Assembly (NCBI RefSeq): GCF_000364225.2
Contig: NZ_AQFT02000001.1
Coordinates: 2,666,001-2,730,000, forward strand
Direction: 5' to 3'
DNA from: Eubacterium plexicaudatum ASF492
GTDB lineage: Bacteria > Bacillota > Clostridia > Lachnospirales > Lachnospiraceae
Length of the DNA stretch: 64,000 nucleotides
Part shown: positions 45,698 to 55,091 of the stretch, in pieces
Numbering within the stretch: the stretch's first letter is position 1
Layout: the number at the start of each line of letters is the position of its first letter
The notes under the pieces: model-generated
Told to the model about the DNA's origin: nothing
Database searches by the model: none
The model's input: the letters and a program-made list of their open reading frames with translations, nothing else
Program-made: the position numbers and the translations under genes

Positions 45698-47255
45698 TTA
45701 CACCTCATTCCATTCCGTAATGTTCCAAAAAATCCCGACTCCATGATGACCCAGCACCGTATCTGTCGCAATTCCCCGAATCCGGTCACCGGCCACATAG
45801 TCCGCATCTACATAGCAGATAAATGCAAATGCCGGATCTTTTGCCAGTTCCTGCTGAAACCGGGCATACGCCTGAGCCCGGACATTCGGATCATCCGACT
45901 GGCGCGCCTGTATCAGATACCGATCTACCAGCGCATTGGAATATCCGCTGTAGTTTGCCCCTTTGCCCGTCCCAAACACTTTATATGTATGATCATCCGC
46001 ATCAAACGGACTGCCCCAGCCGATCAGATATGCCATCTGACCGCTCCAGTCTACCTGCACCGGCACCTCCACCGTACAGTCTATCCCGACTTCTTTCAGC
46101 TGCTGCGCTGACGCCTGTGCCAGATCCAGCCGCACCTGGTCGCCCGCACCTACGCTGAGTACAAATCCGACTTTTTCACCGTCTCTTTCATAAAATCCGT
46201 CACTGCCCATCGTACAGCCTGCCTCTTCCAGAATTTTCTTGGATTTCTCCGGAGCATAGTCATACCGCAGCGTCTGCCCGGCATGATAGCGATTTCTCTG
46301 CAGCGGGCCATACGCAGCCACACCCTGGCCAAGCAGCACCGCTTCCACCATCGCATCCCGATTCAGCGCATAGCATACGGCAGGAATCAAATCTTTGTTT
46401 TTCTTCCAGTACTCGTGTTGAAAATTAAACATAATTCCGCGGTAATCGGACGTTTTCATCCGATAACATGCATATCCTTCCCTGCCTTCAAACAGCTGCG
46501 CATCTTTTGGCGTCAGCTGAGCAAGATCCAGTTCTCCTGATTCCATCTGAAGCGCTTTCGCATTGTCATCCTCCACGATTTTAAAATAATCCGGTCAATC
46601 TTAGCGCCACCTTTAAAATATTGTTCATTTTTTACAAGCGTAATCGCCTGTCCCACATCCCATCTTTCCAGCCGATAAGGTCCCGTGCCAACCGGATTTT
46701 GGAAAAACCTGGACTGCTGCATAGATTCCCCTTTCAGCAAATGTTCAGGCAGCATCGGTATCGTCATATAATCCAAAACGCCACGTTCGGCGCTTTCAGA
46801 CGAAACGCAACCGTATATGGATCCACGATCACTATCTCTTCCACATCTTCATAATTCGGCGCATTCTCCGATCCGTTTTCCTCATCCATAATCGCTTCGA
46901 TCGTAAACTTCACATCTTCCGCCGTAAACACTTCGCCGTCATGCCACCTGACATCCTCCTGCAAATAAAACGTATACGTATTCGTACGTTCATCAAATTC
47001 CCATCGTTCGGCCAGACCCGGTACCACCTCATTGTTGCCGTTATGCGCAGTCAGTCCGTCAAACAGTAAAATATTAATCTCTCCATGCTCATCCATCGCC
47101 GGATTAATTCTCGTATAATCATTACTGCCATAAACAATTTCCGACACTTTAGGATCCTGCATGGAACGTTTCTCTTCCGATCCGGCCATACGGCCGCAGG
47201 CAGCCAATGCACATGTCAGCCAAAAAAACACTGAAATCATACTTATTTTTCTCAT
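45698..47255 (-). pseudogene. Peptide/nickel ABC substrate-binding lipoprotein, two frameshifts
   Basis: A DppA/OppA-type (family 5) binding protein. The lipobox is in FFWLTCALAACG, followed by the family motif of the substrate-lobe start (EIVYGSNDYTRINPAMDEHG, borders only). The frame breaks at the four-base run 46775-46778 (AFLDYMTIPMLPEHLL is restored by one base) and again at 46579-46582 (ILKIVEDDNAKALQM restored). The final 292 codons are open to the stop at 45698. Repaired length is about 519 aa, normal for the family. It is the first gene of the importer operon. Both lesions are single-base losses in A/T runs. Confidence 0.9.
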
Positions 47256-47494
47256 TCCTGTTACCCCACTTAAATATCCATTTTAGAATAAATATCCTTA
47301 TTTTCTCATGCCGGGACGATTTCCACAAGCCTCCCAGGGGGATATCCGGCATATTTGAATTAGGTTCCCATACAAACGTCCTATAAAAATTGTGCAAAAT
47401 TCACATTGCCAAACACAAATCCGCATGCTAAAATAATCCCTGTTAAAAAATGGTTCACAAACAGCCGCTCTTGCGGCGGAACGGAGGTTTCACA

Positions 47495-47740
47495 ATGAAA
47501 TTAACAATGTATGAGATTGAAAATCCTGAAAAATTTCTTGATATAGTCAATCAGTGTAAAGGAAGTGTCGAGCTTGTCTCCGAACAGGGCGACCGTCTGA
47601 ATTTAAAATCCGAGCTGACAAAGTATATTGCAATCAGCAAACTTTTTTCGGATAATACCTTTATCAACCAGATGGAACTGATTGCCTCAGATCCGGATGA
47701 TATTAACTTTCTTCTGAAATACATGATGGAAGGCAAATAA
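47495..47740 (+). CDS. Degenerate HPr-fold protein
   Basis: An 81-aa protein whose layout follows HPr: an opening strand, NPEKFLDIVNQCKGSVELVS (HPr helix 1 and strand), then LNLKSELTKYIAISKLFS where HPr has the regulatory-serine helix, and a last helix INFLLKYMMEG. The active-site His of HPr is absent from the first loop (TMYEIENPEKF), so it cannot act as a normal phosphocarrier. The ATG at 47495 is preceded by CGGAGG. Such HPr-like small proteins are common in Lachnospiraceae, and their role is unknown. It ends in a shared hairpin terminator. Confidence 0.6.
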   Translation: MKLTMYEIENPEKFLDIVNQCKGSVELVSEQGDRLNLKSELTKYIAISKLFSDNTFINQMELIASDPDDINFLLKYMMEGK

Positions 47741-47810
47741 AAGGCATTGAATAAAAAAGCATCTCCGCAGCTGCAGAGATGCTTTTTTTATTCAATGCCT
47801 TTTTCTTCTT
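47739..47810. terminator. Long bidirectional terminator
   Basis: An extended inverted repeat: AAAGGCATTGAATAAAAAAGC and AGCATCTC pair with GAGATGCTTTTTTT and ATTCAATGCCTTT around CGCAGCTGCA. It closes both the HPr-like gene and the opposing DUF1622 gene; the distal arm runs into the coding end of DUF1622. Confidence 0.88.
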
Positions 47811-48123
47811 CTTTGATCTCCCAATGAATTAAAAACGTCAGTGCGGCACGCAGCACAATAATGCCTGCCACCGTGCCGATCTCCTGCCATTCCCGCACCA
47901 CAACCGTCCTTAGAATCTCGCTGCCAAGCTTAAATTCCAGCCCCATTGCAAGTCCTTTTGCCAGTGCCAGCTTCGTCGCCGTGGATCGTTTCAGATAGAG
48001 ATAAAACCCCTGCAGACCGGAGAAAATAATAATACCGACTCCGATAAATTCAAAAATCAAAATCGCTATTTCAACAATATGGCGAAGCAGCTCTTCCAAT
48101 ATGTAAATCGCATGAGTAACCAT
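47788..48123 (-). CDS. DUF1622 family membrane protein
   Basis: A 111-aa protein with three hydrophobic segments (IVEIAILIFEFIGVGIIIFSG, only borders meant; then LALAKGLAMGLEFKLGSEILRT and IGTVAGIIVLRAALTFLI). The motif LGSEILRT is typical of DUF1622. It ends in a Glu/Lys cluster. Function is unknown. It lies 42 bases after the GH3 gene's stop but is read before it on the minus strand, so it may share the region upstream of 48123 rather than the GH3 promoter. Confidence 0.85.
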   Translation of the reverse strand: MVTHAIYILEELLRHIVEIAILIFEFIGVGIIIFSGLQGFYLYLKRSTATKLALAKGLAMGLEFKLGSEILRTVVVREWQEIGTVAGIIVLRAALTFLIHWEIKEEEKGIE

Positions 48124-48165
48124 CGTTTCATCCTCCCATTTCCACAGTCCCCATTTTGGGCTTTT

Positions 48166-50568
48166 TTAATCCAGCTTCAAAATCAGCTCCGGCACTCTTC
48201 GTGCACATGCCATAATTTCTTCTCTCGTAATAAGCCCTTTTTCCAGTGCTTCCAGTACGCGTTCCGGATATCCGGTGCCCATTTTAATATCGTTGCCGGC
48301 TTTGGCTTCTTTGTAATGCTCGCCTTTTGTCCACCAGTCTGTCGTAATCACACCTTCATATCCCCATTCTCCACGTAAAATGCCATCCAGCAAGTCTTTG
48401 CATTCGGACGCCCGATGACCGTTTACCAGATTATAGGCCGTCATAAGCACCCATGGCTGCGCCTGTTTTACACAGATTTCAAATCCTTTTAAGTAGATCT
48501 CACGCAGCGCACGCTCGGATACACGGGAATCACTGTTTTTACGGTTCGTTTCTTTATTGTTGCATGCAAAATGCTTAACTGTCGCAGCGATATGCTGTGA
48601 CTGTACACCTTCCACCATAGCGGCTGCGATCGTACCTGTTAAAACCGGATCTTCGGAATAGTATTCAAAGTTTCTTCCGCAGAGCGGGCTTCTGTGAATG
48701 TTCATCGCAGGCGCCAGCCAGACCGAAATGTTATTTTCTTTTACTTCCATGGCTGCCGCACGGCCGACTTCTCTGACCAGCTGCGGATTCCAGGTTGCCG
48801 CAAGCATCGTTGCACAAGGCCAGGCCGTTGTATATACGCTGCATTCCGGTGTAATGCGAAGTCCTGCCGGTCCGTCTGCGGTCATCACGTTTGGTATGCC
48901 ATATTTGGAAAGATTGCCAAATCCAAACGTATTTGCCACACCAAGATTCGGCTGTCCGCCAAGCAGTTCCACCAGTTCCGCATCCGACATCTGCCCCAGA
49001 AACGCATTCAAATCCACCTTTTTTTCCGCTACGTCGTCCAGCATTTTATAATCCGGCTTTGCAAACGCATGATAGCGCTCCACCTGACGTACGTGCGGCG
49101 CAATGCCTTCCGTCTCTTCCTCGCTCCAACCAAGGCCGTTTTCCATAAAATCATTCGGCGTTGTCTGCTCCAATGCTTCATAAGAACCATCCGAAAGCAT
49201 CCGCTTGGAAAGCTGTGACGGCGCTGCTTTCTGTGTCAGCTGTTCGGTAATCCGGTTTTCGTCCACAATATATACAAAGTCAATCATAACCGCATCGCGC
49301 ACCGAACCGCCTACATAAAAACAGTACATGCCTTCTTCCAGTACATAGGCAGATTTTGCCACTTTTCCGGTATCATCATAGGACGCCATTGCATCTGCCG
49401 CAAACATCAGTGTAAGCGTCTGCTTTTCTCCCGGTTTTAACAGATTCGTCTTCTGATAAGCCGCAAGCTCTCTGGCCGGTTTGCCAAGCAGGCCCTGCGG
49501 CGCGCCGTAATAAATCTGAACCACTTCTTTTCCTGCAACACTGCCGGTATTTTCTACCTGTACGCCTATGCAGATACTGCCGTTCTTTTCGCCTGCCCAG
49601 AGCGTCTCCGTCCGGAATTTTGTATAAGAAAGTCCGTATCCAAACGGATAGTTGACATGAATGTCTTCGTGTTTCATTGTTTCAAAGTAACGGTATCCGA
49701 CATAAATGTCCTCGGTATATTCCACATAATCCACGGAAGCATGAAAATCGTCCGTAGACGGATAATCTTCCAGTTTCGCTGCAAACGTATCCGGAAGCCT
49801 GCCCGAAGGACTTTCTTCTCCAAGCAGAATATCTGCCATTGCCAGGCCGCCTTCCATGCCGCCCTGCCAGGCCAGAACTGCCGCCGGAATTTTGTCGTTG
49901 TGCGCGAACCAGCTCGTATCTACCATTCCTCCGACGTTCAATACGACGACCACATCTTTAAAATTTTCACAGACCGCGTCTACCATTGCCTGTTCCGCAT
50001 TGGTCAGATAATAATCTCCGTTTTCAAAAATCTTACTGCTCAGCTGCGCCTGCTCGATCTCACTCGGAAATGCACCTTCATAAATAACGCTCTTTCTGTC
50101 CCATCCTTCTCCGGAAAAACGGCTGATCACAATCACTGCCAGATCCGCCTGCTTTTTCGCCTCTGCCAGCAGCTGTGCCGGCACTTCCGGTTCCACCGTC
50201 ATCCCAGGTACGGCGCCTTTTTTATACTGCTCCTCTACATTCTGCTTATAAAACTGTGCCAGCGGATCAAAAATGTCCGCCGCATCTTCTCTTTTGCGCA
50301 GGCCGTCATAAAGATTGTATACGTGAGATACTGTCACATCCCCGCTGCCTCCGCCTCCTTTTACATAATCAAATACTCCTTTTCCAAACAAAGCCAGCTT
50401 CGTTCCCTTTTTTACGGGAAGCACATCGTTGTCATTTTTCAGCAGTACGATTCCCTCTCTGCCCGCCTGACGTGCCAGTGCCAGATGCCGTGCACATGCC
50501 GTAACTTTTGTCCCATTCTCTCCCAATGGTAAATTTGGCTGAAATCTCGCCCTTGTCCACTTTTTCAT
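48166..50568 (-). CDS. GH3 beta-glucosidase with permuted domain order
   Basis: An 800-aa cytoplasmic enzyme (no signal peptide) that would release glucose or a related sugar from beta-glucosides. The start is ATG 50568 after GGAGGAAT. Domain order is inverted: the GH3 C-terminal alpha/beta domain comes first (GREGIVLLKNDNDVLPV), then fibronectin-like sheet, and the catalytic TIM-barrel comes last (DGPAGLRI, RNFEYYSEDP, KHFACNNKETNR). The nucleophile is the Asp of GVITTDWW. This permuted form is known from Ruminococcus albus BglA-type enzymes, so it is unusual but not new. It stands alone with no transporter or regulator beside it. Confidence 0.93.
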   Translation of the reverse strand: MKKWTRARFQPNLPLGENGTKVTACARHLALARQAGREGIVLLKNDNDVLPVKKGTKLALFGKGVFDYVKGGGGSGDVTVSHVYNLYDGLRKREDAADIFDPLAQFYKQNVEEQYKKGAVPGMTVEPEVPAQLLAEAKKQADLAVIVISRFSGEGWDRKSVIYEGAFPSEIEQAQLSSKIFENGDYYLTNAEQAMVDAVCENFKDVVVVLNVGGMVDTSWFAHNDKIPAAVLAWQGGMEGGLAMADILLGEESPSGRLPDTFAAKLEDYPSTDDFHASVDYVEYTEDIYVGYRYFETMKHEDIHVNYPFGYGLSYTKFRTETLWAGEKNGSICIGVQVENTGSVAGKEVVQIYYGAPQGLLGKPARELAAYQKTNLLKPGEKQTLTLMFAADAMASYDDTGKVAKSAYVLEEGMYCFYVGGSVRDAVMIDFVYIVDENRITEQLTQKAAPSQLSKRMLSDGSYEALEQTTPNDFMENGLGWSEEETEGIAPHVRQVERYHAFAKPDYKMLDDVAEKKVDLNAFLGQMSDAELVELLGGQPNLGVANTFGFGNLSKYGIPNVMTADGPAGLRITPECSVYTTAWPCATMLAATWNPQLVREVGRAAAMEVKENNISVWLAPAMNIHRSPLCGRNFEYYSEDPVLTGTIAAAMVEGVQSQHIAATVKHFACNNKETNRKNSDSRVSERALREIYLKGFEICVKQAQPWVLMTAYNLVNGHRASECKDLLDGILRGEWGYEGVITTDWWTKGEHYKEAKAGNDIKMGTGYPERVLEALEKGLITREEIMACARRVPELILKLD

Positions 50569-50644
50569 CAGTCTGATTCCTCCATTTATCATGTATAATT
50601 AAATTATAATATATAATCAAAATATAATAAATATCATACCAAAA

Positions 50645-51663
50645 TCACACGGATCTGTCAAACAAATCGTCTCTTGTAATATTGTGCAGCCACTTTCCGC
50701 TCCGATAATGCCGAATCACCCACGGCCATTTGACAAATTCGTCCGTACAGATCAGAAAATAAACCCACATCACCGGAAGCTTTAATACAAACGCCGCAAT
50801 AAATCCAAGCGGCACCGCATACACCCACATATCAATCGTATCACAGATAAATCCGAACCTGCTGTCGCCTCCCGCACGGAAAACACCGGCAATCAGCGTC
50901 GTATTGACCGCCGCCCCCATCACATAATACGTATTGATCAGCAGCATATATTTCAAATAGTACATGGCCTGTTCCGTCAGCTGCGCATAGTTTAATACAA
51001 TCGGCGATGCGGCTAATATCAGAACCCCTCCGATCGCTCCGGTAATCACCGTCAGCTTCATCAGCTTTCGTGCTCCGTCCCTTGCTTCTTCCGGTTTATT
51101 TTCTCCAATGATTTTTCCAAGCAAAATGCCGCCTGCGGCAGCCATGCCAAAGCAGAGAATGGTTCCGAAGTTTCTTACTATAATCACGAAAGAATTCGCA
51201 GCCACCGCATCGGTTCCCAGATGCCCGATAATTACAGAATACATGGAAAATGCCAGGCTCCAGCTGATATCATTTCCAAGCGCCGGCAGAGAAAGCCTGA
51301 CAAAATCCGAAAACAGCGCCTTTTGCCGCACAAACAGATAGGTAACATCCAGCTTGAACAGAGGGAAAAACGCAGCGCAATTCCTTCTATCACCTGTATT
51401 GCCTGCATATCCCCTTTTCCGTAATACTGTGCACACAGCATCGTTGCTCCCGTGCCAAGACCGTAAAATACCATAAAAAGTACGTTGGCATATTGTGATG
51501 CCAACGATACGGCAGAGATCGACGACTGCCCGACATAATTGAGCATCATCACATCTGCCGAACTGACTGCCGCACTCAGCAGATTTTGAACAATAATCGG
51601 CAGCACAAGTTTGAATATCTGCCTGTAAAACGTATTTTTTTGTACAACCTGTTCCGTCTGCAT
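50645..51663 (-). pseudogene. MATE efflux transporter with internal deletion and frame change
   Basis: The N-terminal part (from ATG 51663, KLVLPIIVQNLLSAAVSSADV) covers the first two or three helices up to IEGIALRFS. The C-terminal part (FKLDVTYLFVRQKALFSDFV onwards) covers the second half. They meet near 51361-51375 in different frames, and about 110 residues, roughly helices 3-6, are missing. This is not a homopolymer slip; it is a true deletion or an assembly collapse. The product cannot be a working MATE pump. The intact MATE gene at 4347-5708 shows what is missing. It lies 15 bases after the antiporter gene. Confidence 0.82.
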
Positions 51664-51678
51664 AATTTTTCCTTATTT

Positions 51679-52860
51679 TTATGATGCCGCAATCCGATCT
51701 CTGGCATACAGCACCTTTAACAGAATCGGCGTTAATATCGACGATACAATAATCAGCAAAATAACAGAAGTAAAATATACCGGCGTCAGCAAACCGGCTG
51801 ACAGTCCTTTCTGGGATACAATAAGCGCCACTTCTCCTCTTGTCATCATCCCGATCCCGATCTTCATCGAATCCGAACGGTTAAACCTGCACATACGCGC
51901 CATCAGCCCGCATCCGATAATTTTTGAAAGAAGCCCCGTCGCCACAAATGCCACCGAAAAAATCAGAATTCCCGTGCTGACGCTGTCCACATTCGTTTTC
52001 AGTCCGATACTTGCGAAAAACACCGGTCCGAACAGCATGTAAGAATTCGTATCCATTTTTTCCGCTATGTACTCGGAATCGCGAATGGAGCAAAGAATAA
52101 TTCCTGCCACATACGCACCCGTAATATCAGCAATGCCAAAATATTTTTCAGCCACATACGCCATAGCCAGACAAAATGCCAGTCCTGCAATCGGAATCCG
52201 TCTCGTATGCGGATATCTGGTATCGACCATTTTAAAAATCTTATAGCTGACAAACCCGACGACAAGGGCAAACGCAAAAAACAGCACCGTATTGACAAGC
52301 ACCGCCATCGGATCCGAATCCGGATTTTTAAACCCGATCACAAACGTCAGAACAATAATGCCGATAACATCGTCAATAATCGCCGCGCTTAAGATCGTTG
52401 TACCGACTTTCCCTTTTAATTTTCCCATTTCTTTCAGCGATTCGACCGTTATGCTTACGGACGTAGCCGTAAGTATCGTACCGACAAATACCGCTTTGTA
52501 AAACGCTTCCGAACCCCATGGCGCAACGCCGTAAAACAGCATATACAACAGCGCGCCGCACACTAACGGGATAAAAACGCCCGCACAGGCAATCAGCGCC
52601 GCAATCGGGCCTGTTTTCATCAAATCTTTTAAATCCGTCTCCAGACCTGCTGAAAACATCAGTAAAATAACACCGATCTCTGCCATCTGCAGCAAAAAAT
52701 CCGACTGATTGACCCAGCCTAAAATACCTGGCCCAATCAGAAGGCCCGCAATAATTTCTCCAACAACCTGCGGTGCACGGCACTTTCTGGCCGCGATTCC
52801 ACAAAGCTTCGCAGCAATAATAATAATGGCAAGATCCTTAAATACCAAATATGATTCCAT
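51679..52860 (-). CDS. Cation:proton antiporter, CPA2 (Kef/NhaS-like) family
   Basis: A 393-aa membrane protein with about 12 helices and no C-terminal RCK/TrkA domain. Visible family features are the early VVGEIIAGLLIGPGILG, the paired acidic motif SAAIIDDVIGI in the ion-binding helix, and a late MMTRGEVALIVSQKG. It would exchange Na+ or K+ for H+ and so help cation homeostasis. It is divergent from the aldolase gene. The 173-base spacer holds the aldolase promoter. Confidence 0.92.
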   Translation of the reverse strand: MESYLVFKDLAIIIIAAKLCGIAARKCRAPQVVGEIIAGLLIGPGILGWVNQSDFLLQMAEIGVILLMFSAGLETDLKDLMKTGPIAALIACAGVFIPLVCGALLYMLFYGVAPWGSEAFYKAVFVGTILTATSVSITVESLKEMGKLKGKVGTTILSAAIIDDVIGIIVLTFVIGFKNPDSDPMAVLVNTVLFFAFALVVGFVSYKIFKMVDTRYPHTRRIPIAGLAFCLAMAYVAEKYFGIADITGAYVAGIILCSIRDSEYIAEKMDTNSYMLFGPVFFASIGLKTNVDSVSTGILIFSVAFVATGLLSKIIGCGLMARMCRFNRSDSMKIGIGMMTRGEVALIVSQKGLSAGLLTPVYFTSVILLIIVSSILTPILLKVLYARDRIAAS

Positions 52861-52972
52861 TTTTTCGCCTCTTTCATAAGTATACTTGTCCGAACTGCTA
52901 CAACGATTTTATATCCACTATCATTTTTTGTCAAGAAAGTTTGGCAAGAAAGAAGTTTGTAAGGAAAGAACA

Positions 52973-53000
52973 TTGCTATCTTCCCAAAAAGCGATATACT
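52973..53000 (+). promoter_or_regulatory. Promoter of the aldolase gene
   Basis: TTGCTA (52973-52978), 16 bases, TATACT (52995-53000), 33 bases before the ATG. Confidence 0.55.
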
Positions 53001-53033
53001 ATAACAAATTTTTAAAGGAGAAACAAACATTGT

Positions 53034-53996
53034 ATGAAAAATTCATCCATTTATTATAGCGTAGGTCCGCTTTTATACTGTCCGGGCAACCGGGAGACGA
53101 TTGCCCGTTCTGTCATCGAGCAGCAGTTTGGCAACCGCTTTTCATTAGCGCTGTGTCTGGAAGATACGATAAACGACCGACATGTAGAAGAAGCGGAGCA
53201 TTGTCTTGCCGCATCCGTACAAAACATCCACCGTGCCATGGACCATACCTCCTTTTACCTTCCCAAAATATTCATCCGTGTACGGCAGCCGCAGCAGATT
53301 TTACGCATGACCGCTCTGCTTGGCAGCAGCAGCCGGCTCGTCTGCGGATTCATCCTTCCGAAATTTTCTCCGGAACACGCGGACGCTTACATACAGGCTG
53401 TCGTTGCCGCAAATGAACGATCCGGCCGGCCGGTTTATCTGATGCCGATTTACGAAAGCGCGTGCATGATCGACCTTCGCCGTCGTTATGATATTCTGTA
53501 TGCATTAAAAGAAAAACTGGCTGCCGTCGAAGAACTGGTGCTGAACATCCGGGTCGGCGGCAATGACCTGTGCCACCTGTTTTCGTTCCGCCGCCACGAA
53601 AATGAATCCATACACAGAATTCGTCCGGTATCCGATATTTTTTCCGATCTTGTTACCGTCTACGGCATGGATTATGTCATATCCGGTCCGGTATGGGAAT
53701 ATTACAACGGTAATGGCTGGGAGGAAGGTCTGATCAAAGAGATTGCCGACGATAAATTATGCGGATTGATCGGCAAAACGGTCATCCATCCCAATCAGAT
53801 TGACGTTGTAAATCGTGCCTATCAGGTCTCGCAAAAAGATTATGACGATGCCTGCAGTATCATAAACTGGGACCGCGCATCGGTCCGCGAGGTATCCGCC
53901 AATCCTGCCGGAGAACGCATGAACGAGAAAAAAACACACGGCAACTGGGCCAGACAGACATTATGGATGGCAGAGGCATTTGGAATCCGCCCTTAA
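53034..53996 (+). CDS. HpcH/HpaI (CitE-like) aldolase family protein of the Ter module
   Basis: A 320-aa TIM-barrel protein. It begins with the CitE-like YSVGPLLYCPGNRETIA; ALCLEDTIND holds the acidic metal/ligand site, and KTVIHPNQIDVVNRAY is the hallmark motif. Members of this branch are encoded in Ter gene clusters with PRTases and are proposed to build a carbon-carbon bond in a nucleoside-like metabolite (as I recall from comparative genomics by Anantharaman, Iyer and Aravind). The two partner genes lie just downstream on the opposite strand. Ribosome site AAGGAG is 14 bases before the ATG. Confidence 0.88.
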   Translation: MKNSSIYYSVGPLLYCPGNRETIARSVIEQQFGNRFSLALCLEDTINDRHVEEAEHCLAASVQNIHRAMDHTSFYLPKIFIRVRQPQQILRMTALLGSSSRLVCGFILPKFSPEHADAYIQAVVAANERSGRPVYLMPIYESACMIDLRRRYDILYALKEKLAAVEELVLNIRVGGNDLCHLFSFRRHENESIHRIRPVSDIFSDLVTVYGMDYVISGPVWEYYNGNGWEEGLIKEIADDKLCGLIGKTVIHPNQIDVVNRAYQVSQKDYDDACSIINWDRASVREVSANPAGERMNEKKTHGNWARQTLWMAEAFGIRP

Positions 53997-54025
53997 ATGC
54001 GGCTGCTCCATGCAGCTGCCATATT

Positions 54026-55090
54026 TCAGACATCGCCCATCTTTTTTATAATGCCGCAGCACTTATAATGGCGCAGCGGATAATATGCAACCGGAACCTG
54101 CTTTTCCTGTGCCAGCCGGAAAATATGCCGCAGTGCCGGATCTTCTTTCCGGCGCGCATCTACGAGAATCTTCCAGGGAACCCGTCTTAGTAACACTCTC
54201 GTTGTCTCTCCAATGCCTGGCTTTATAAAATGAACATCCGAAATCTGCAGCGCCTGTGCTATTTCTTTCACTTCCTCCATTCCTGTACCGTATAACGTAC
54301 CGTTGTCAGATCGGTCCGAACAGGCAGCATCTGCCTGCGGAAAATGTGCCTGAATCTCGTTAATAAACGCATAAGACAAATCCGAGTCTTCCAGCTCTCC
54401 ATAATAGACGGCGCCATGATAATCGTTCTCTCCTATAATATCACTTCTTAAAAAAGTCCTGCTGATCAGGCCCGATACGGTACAGTTCAGGCACGAACTC
54501 GGAATGAGCAGATCTTCCTTTGTCCCGCACAGCTGCGTCACATTTGCCGGATCTGCCAGCACCGCCAGCTCTGCCGATACGCCGCGGTATGCGCCAATTT
54601 CCATTTGCAGTTCGTTTAAAATCGCGCCTTTTCCGGTCCATCCGTCTACAAACAACAGCTGCTGCGGTTCGTACCGCTGCAGCAGATACCGCATGGCATT
54701 TTTATCAATGCCTCTGCCCCGTATGATCGAAACCGCATAATGCGGTACTTGCGTCTGACAGTACTGCTGCAGGTACCGCTTTAGTAAAATGCCGGTCGGA
54801 ATGCCTGCCCGTGCCAGCGATACAAGCACCGTCTCAGGTCCTCTTTTTTTCACAATCTGCTTTGCAAGCACGGCTACCGCCTGCGCCGTCCGCGCCGCAT
54901 ACAGCCGCAGCGTTTCTTCATATACACGCATATATGGTTTTGTCGGGACATATTCCACCGGCAGCATTTCACAGTAATGCCTTCCGGACTGTATCAGCTT
55001 TTCCCGTTCCGCAGTCGGCTGCGGCCGAACCATTCCTGTAATATCTTTTAACAGTAATACAACATCATCTTCCGAATAAGAACTTCTCAA
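54026..55090 (-). CDS. StiP family protein (PRTase-like, Ter module)
   Basis: A 354-aa soluble protein matching the StiP family ('cysteine protease StiP' in databases), known as a stress-induced Ter-associated protein. It begins RSSYSEDDVVLLLKDITG; the middle has LVSLARAGIPTGILLKRY and LLFVDGWTGKGAI, the latter resembling a PRPP-binding loop. CLNCTVSGLISRTF carries conserved cysteines. The C-terminal region (about 290-350) looks like a small RNA-binding Pelota-type fold, a weak call. Its ATG is one base from the PRTase stop, so the pair is translationally linked. Confidence 0.85.
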   Translation of the reverse strand: MRSSYSEDDVVLLLKDITGMVRPQPTAEREKLIQSGRHYCEMLPVEYVPTKPYMRVYEETLRLYAARTAQAVAVLAKQIVKKRGPETVLVSLARAGIPTGILLKRYLQQYCQTQVPHYAVSIIRGRGIDKNAMRYLLQRYEPQQLLFVDGWTGKGAILNELQMEIGAYRGVSAELAVLADPANVTQLCGTKEDLLIPSSCLNCTVSGLISRTFLRSDIIGENDYHGAVYYGELEDSDLSYAFINEIQAHFPQADAACSDRSDNGTLYGTGMEEVKEIAQALQISDVHFIKPGIGETTRVLLRRVPWKILVDARRKEDPALRHIFRLAQEKQVPVAYYPLRHYKCCGIIKKMGDV

Positions 55091-55091
55091 A

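Noticed and set aside
47256..47494. A gene in the 238-base gap before the HPr-like gene
   Set aside because: No frame with a ribosome site; the stretch is AT-rich spacer between divergent genes, presumably holding both promoters.
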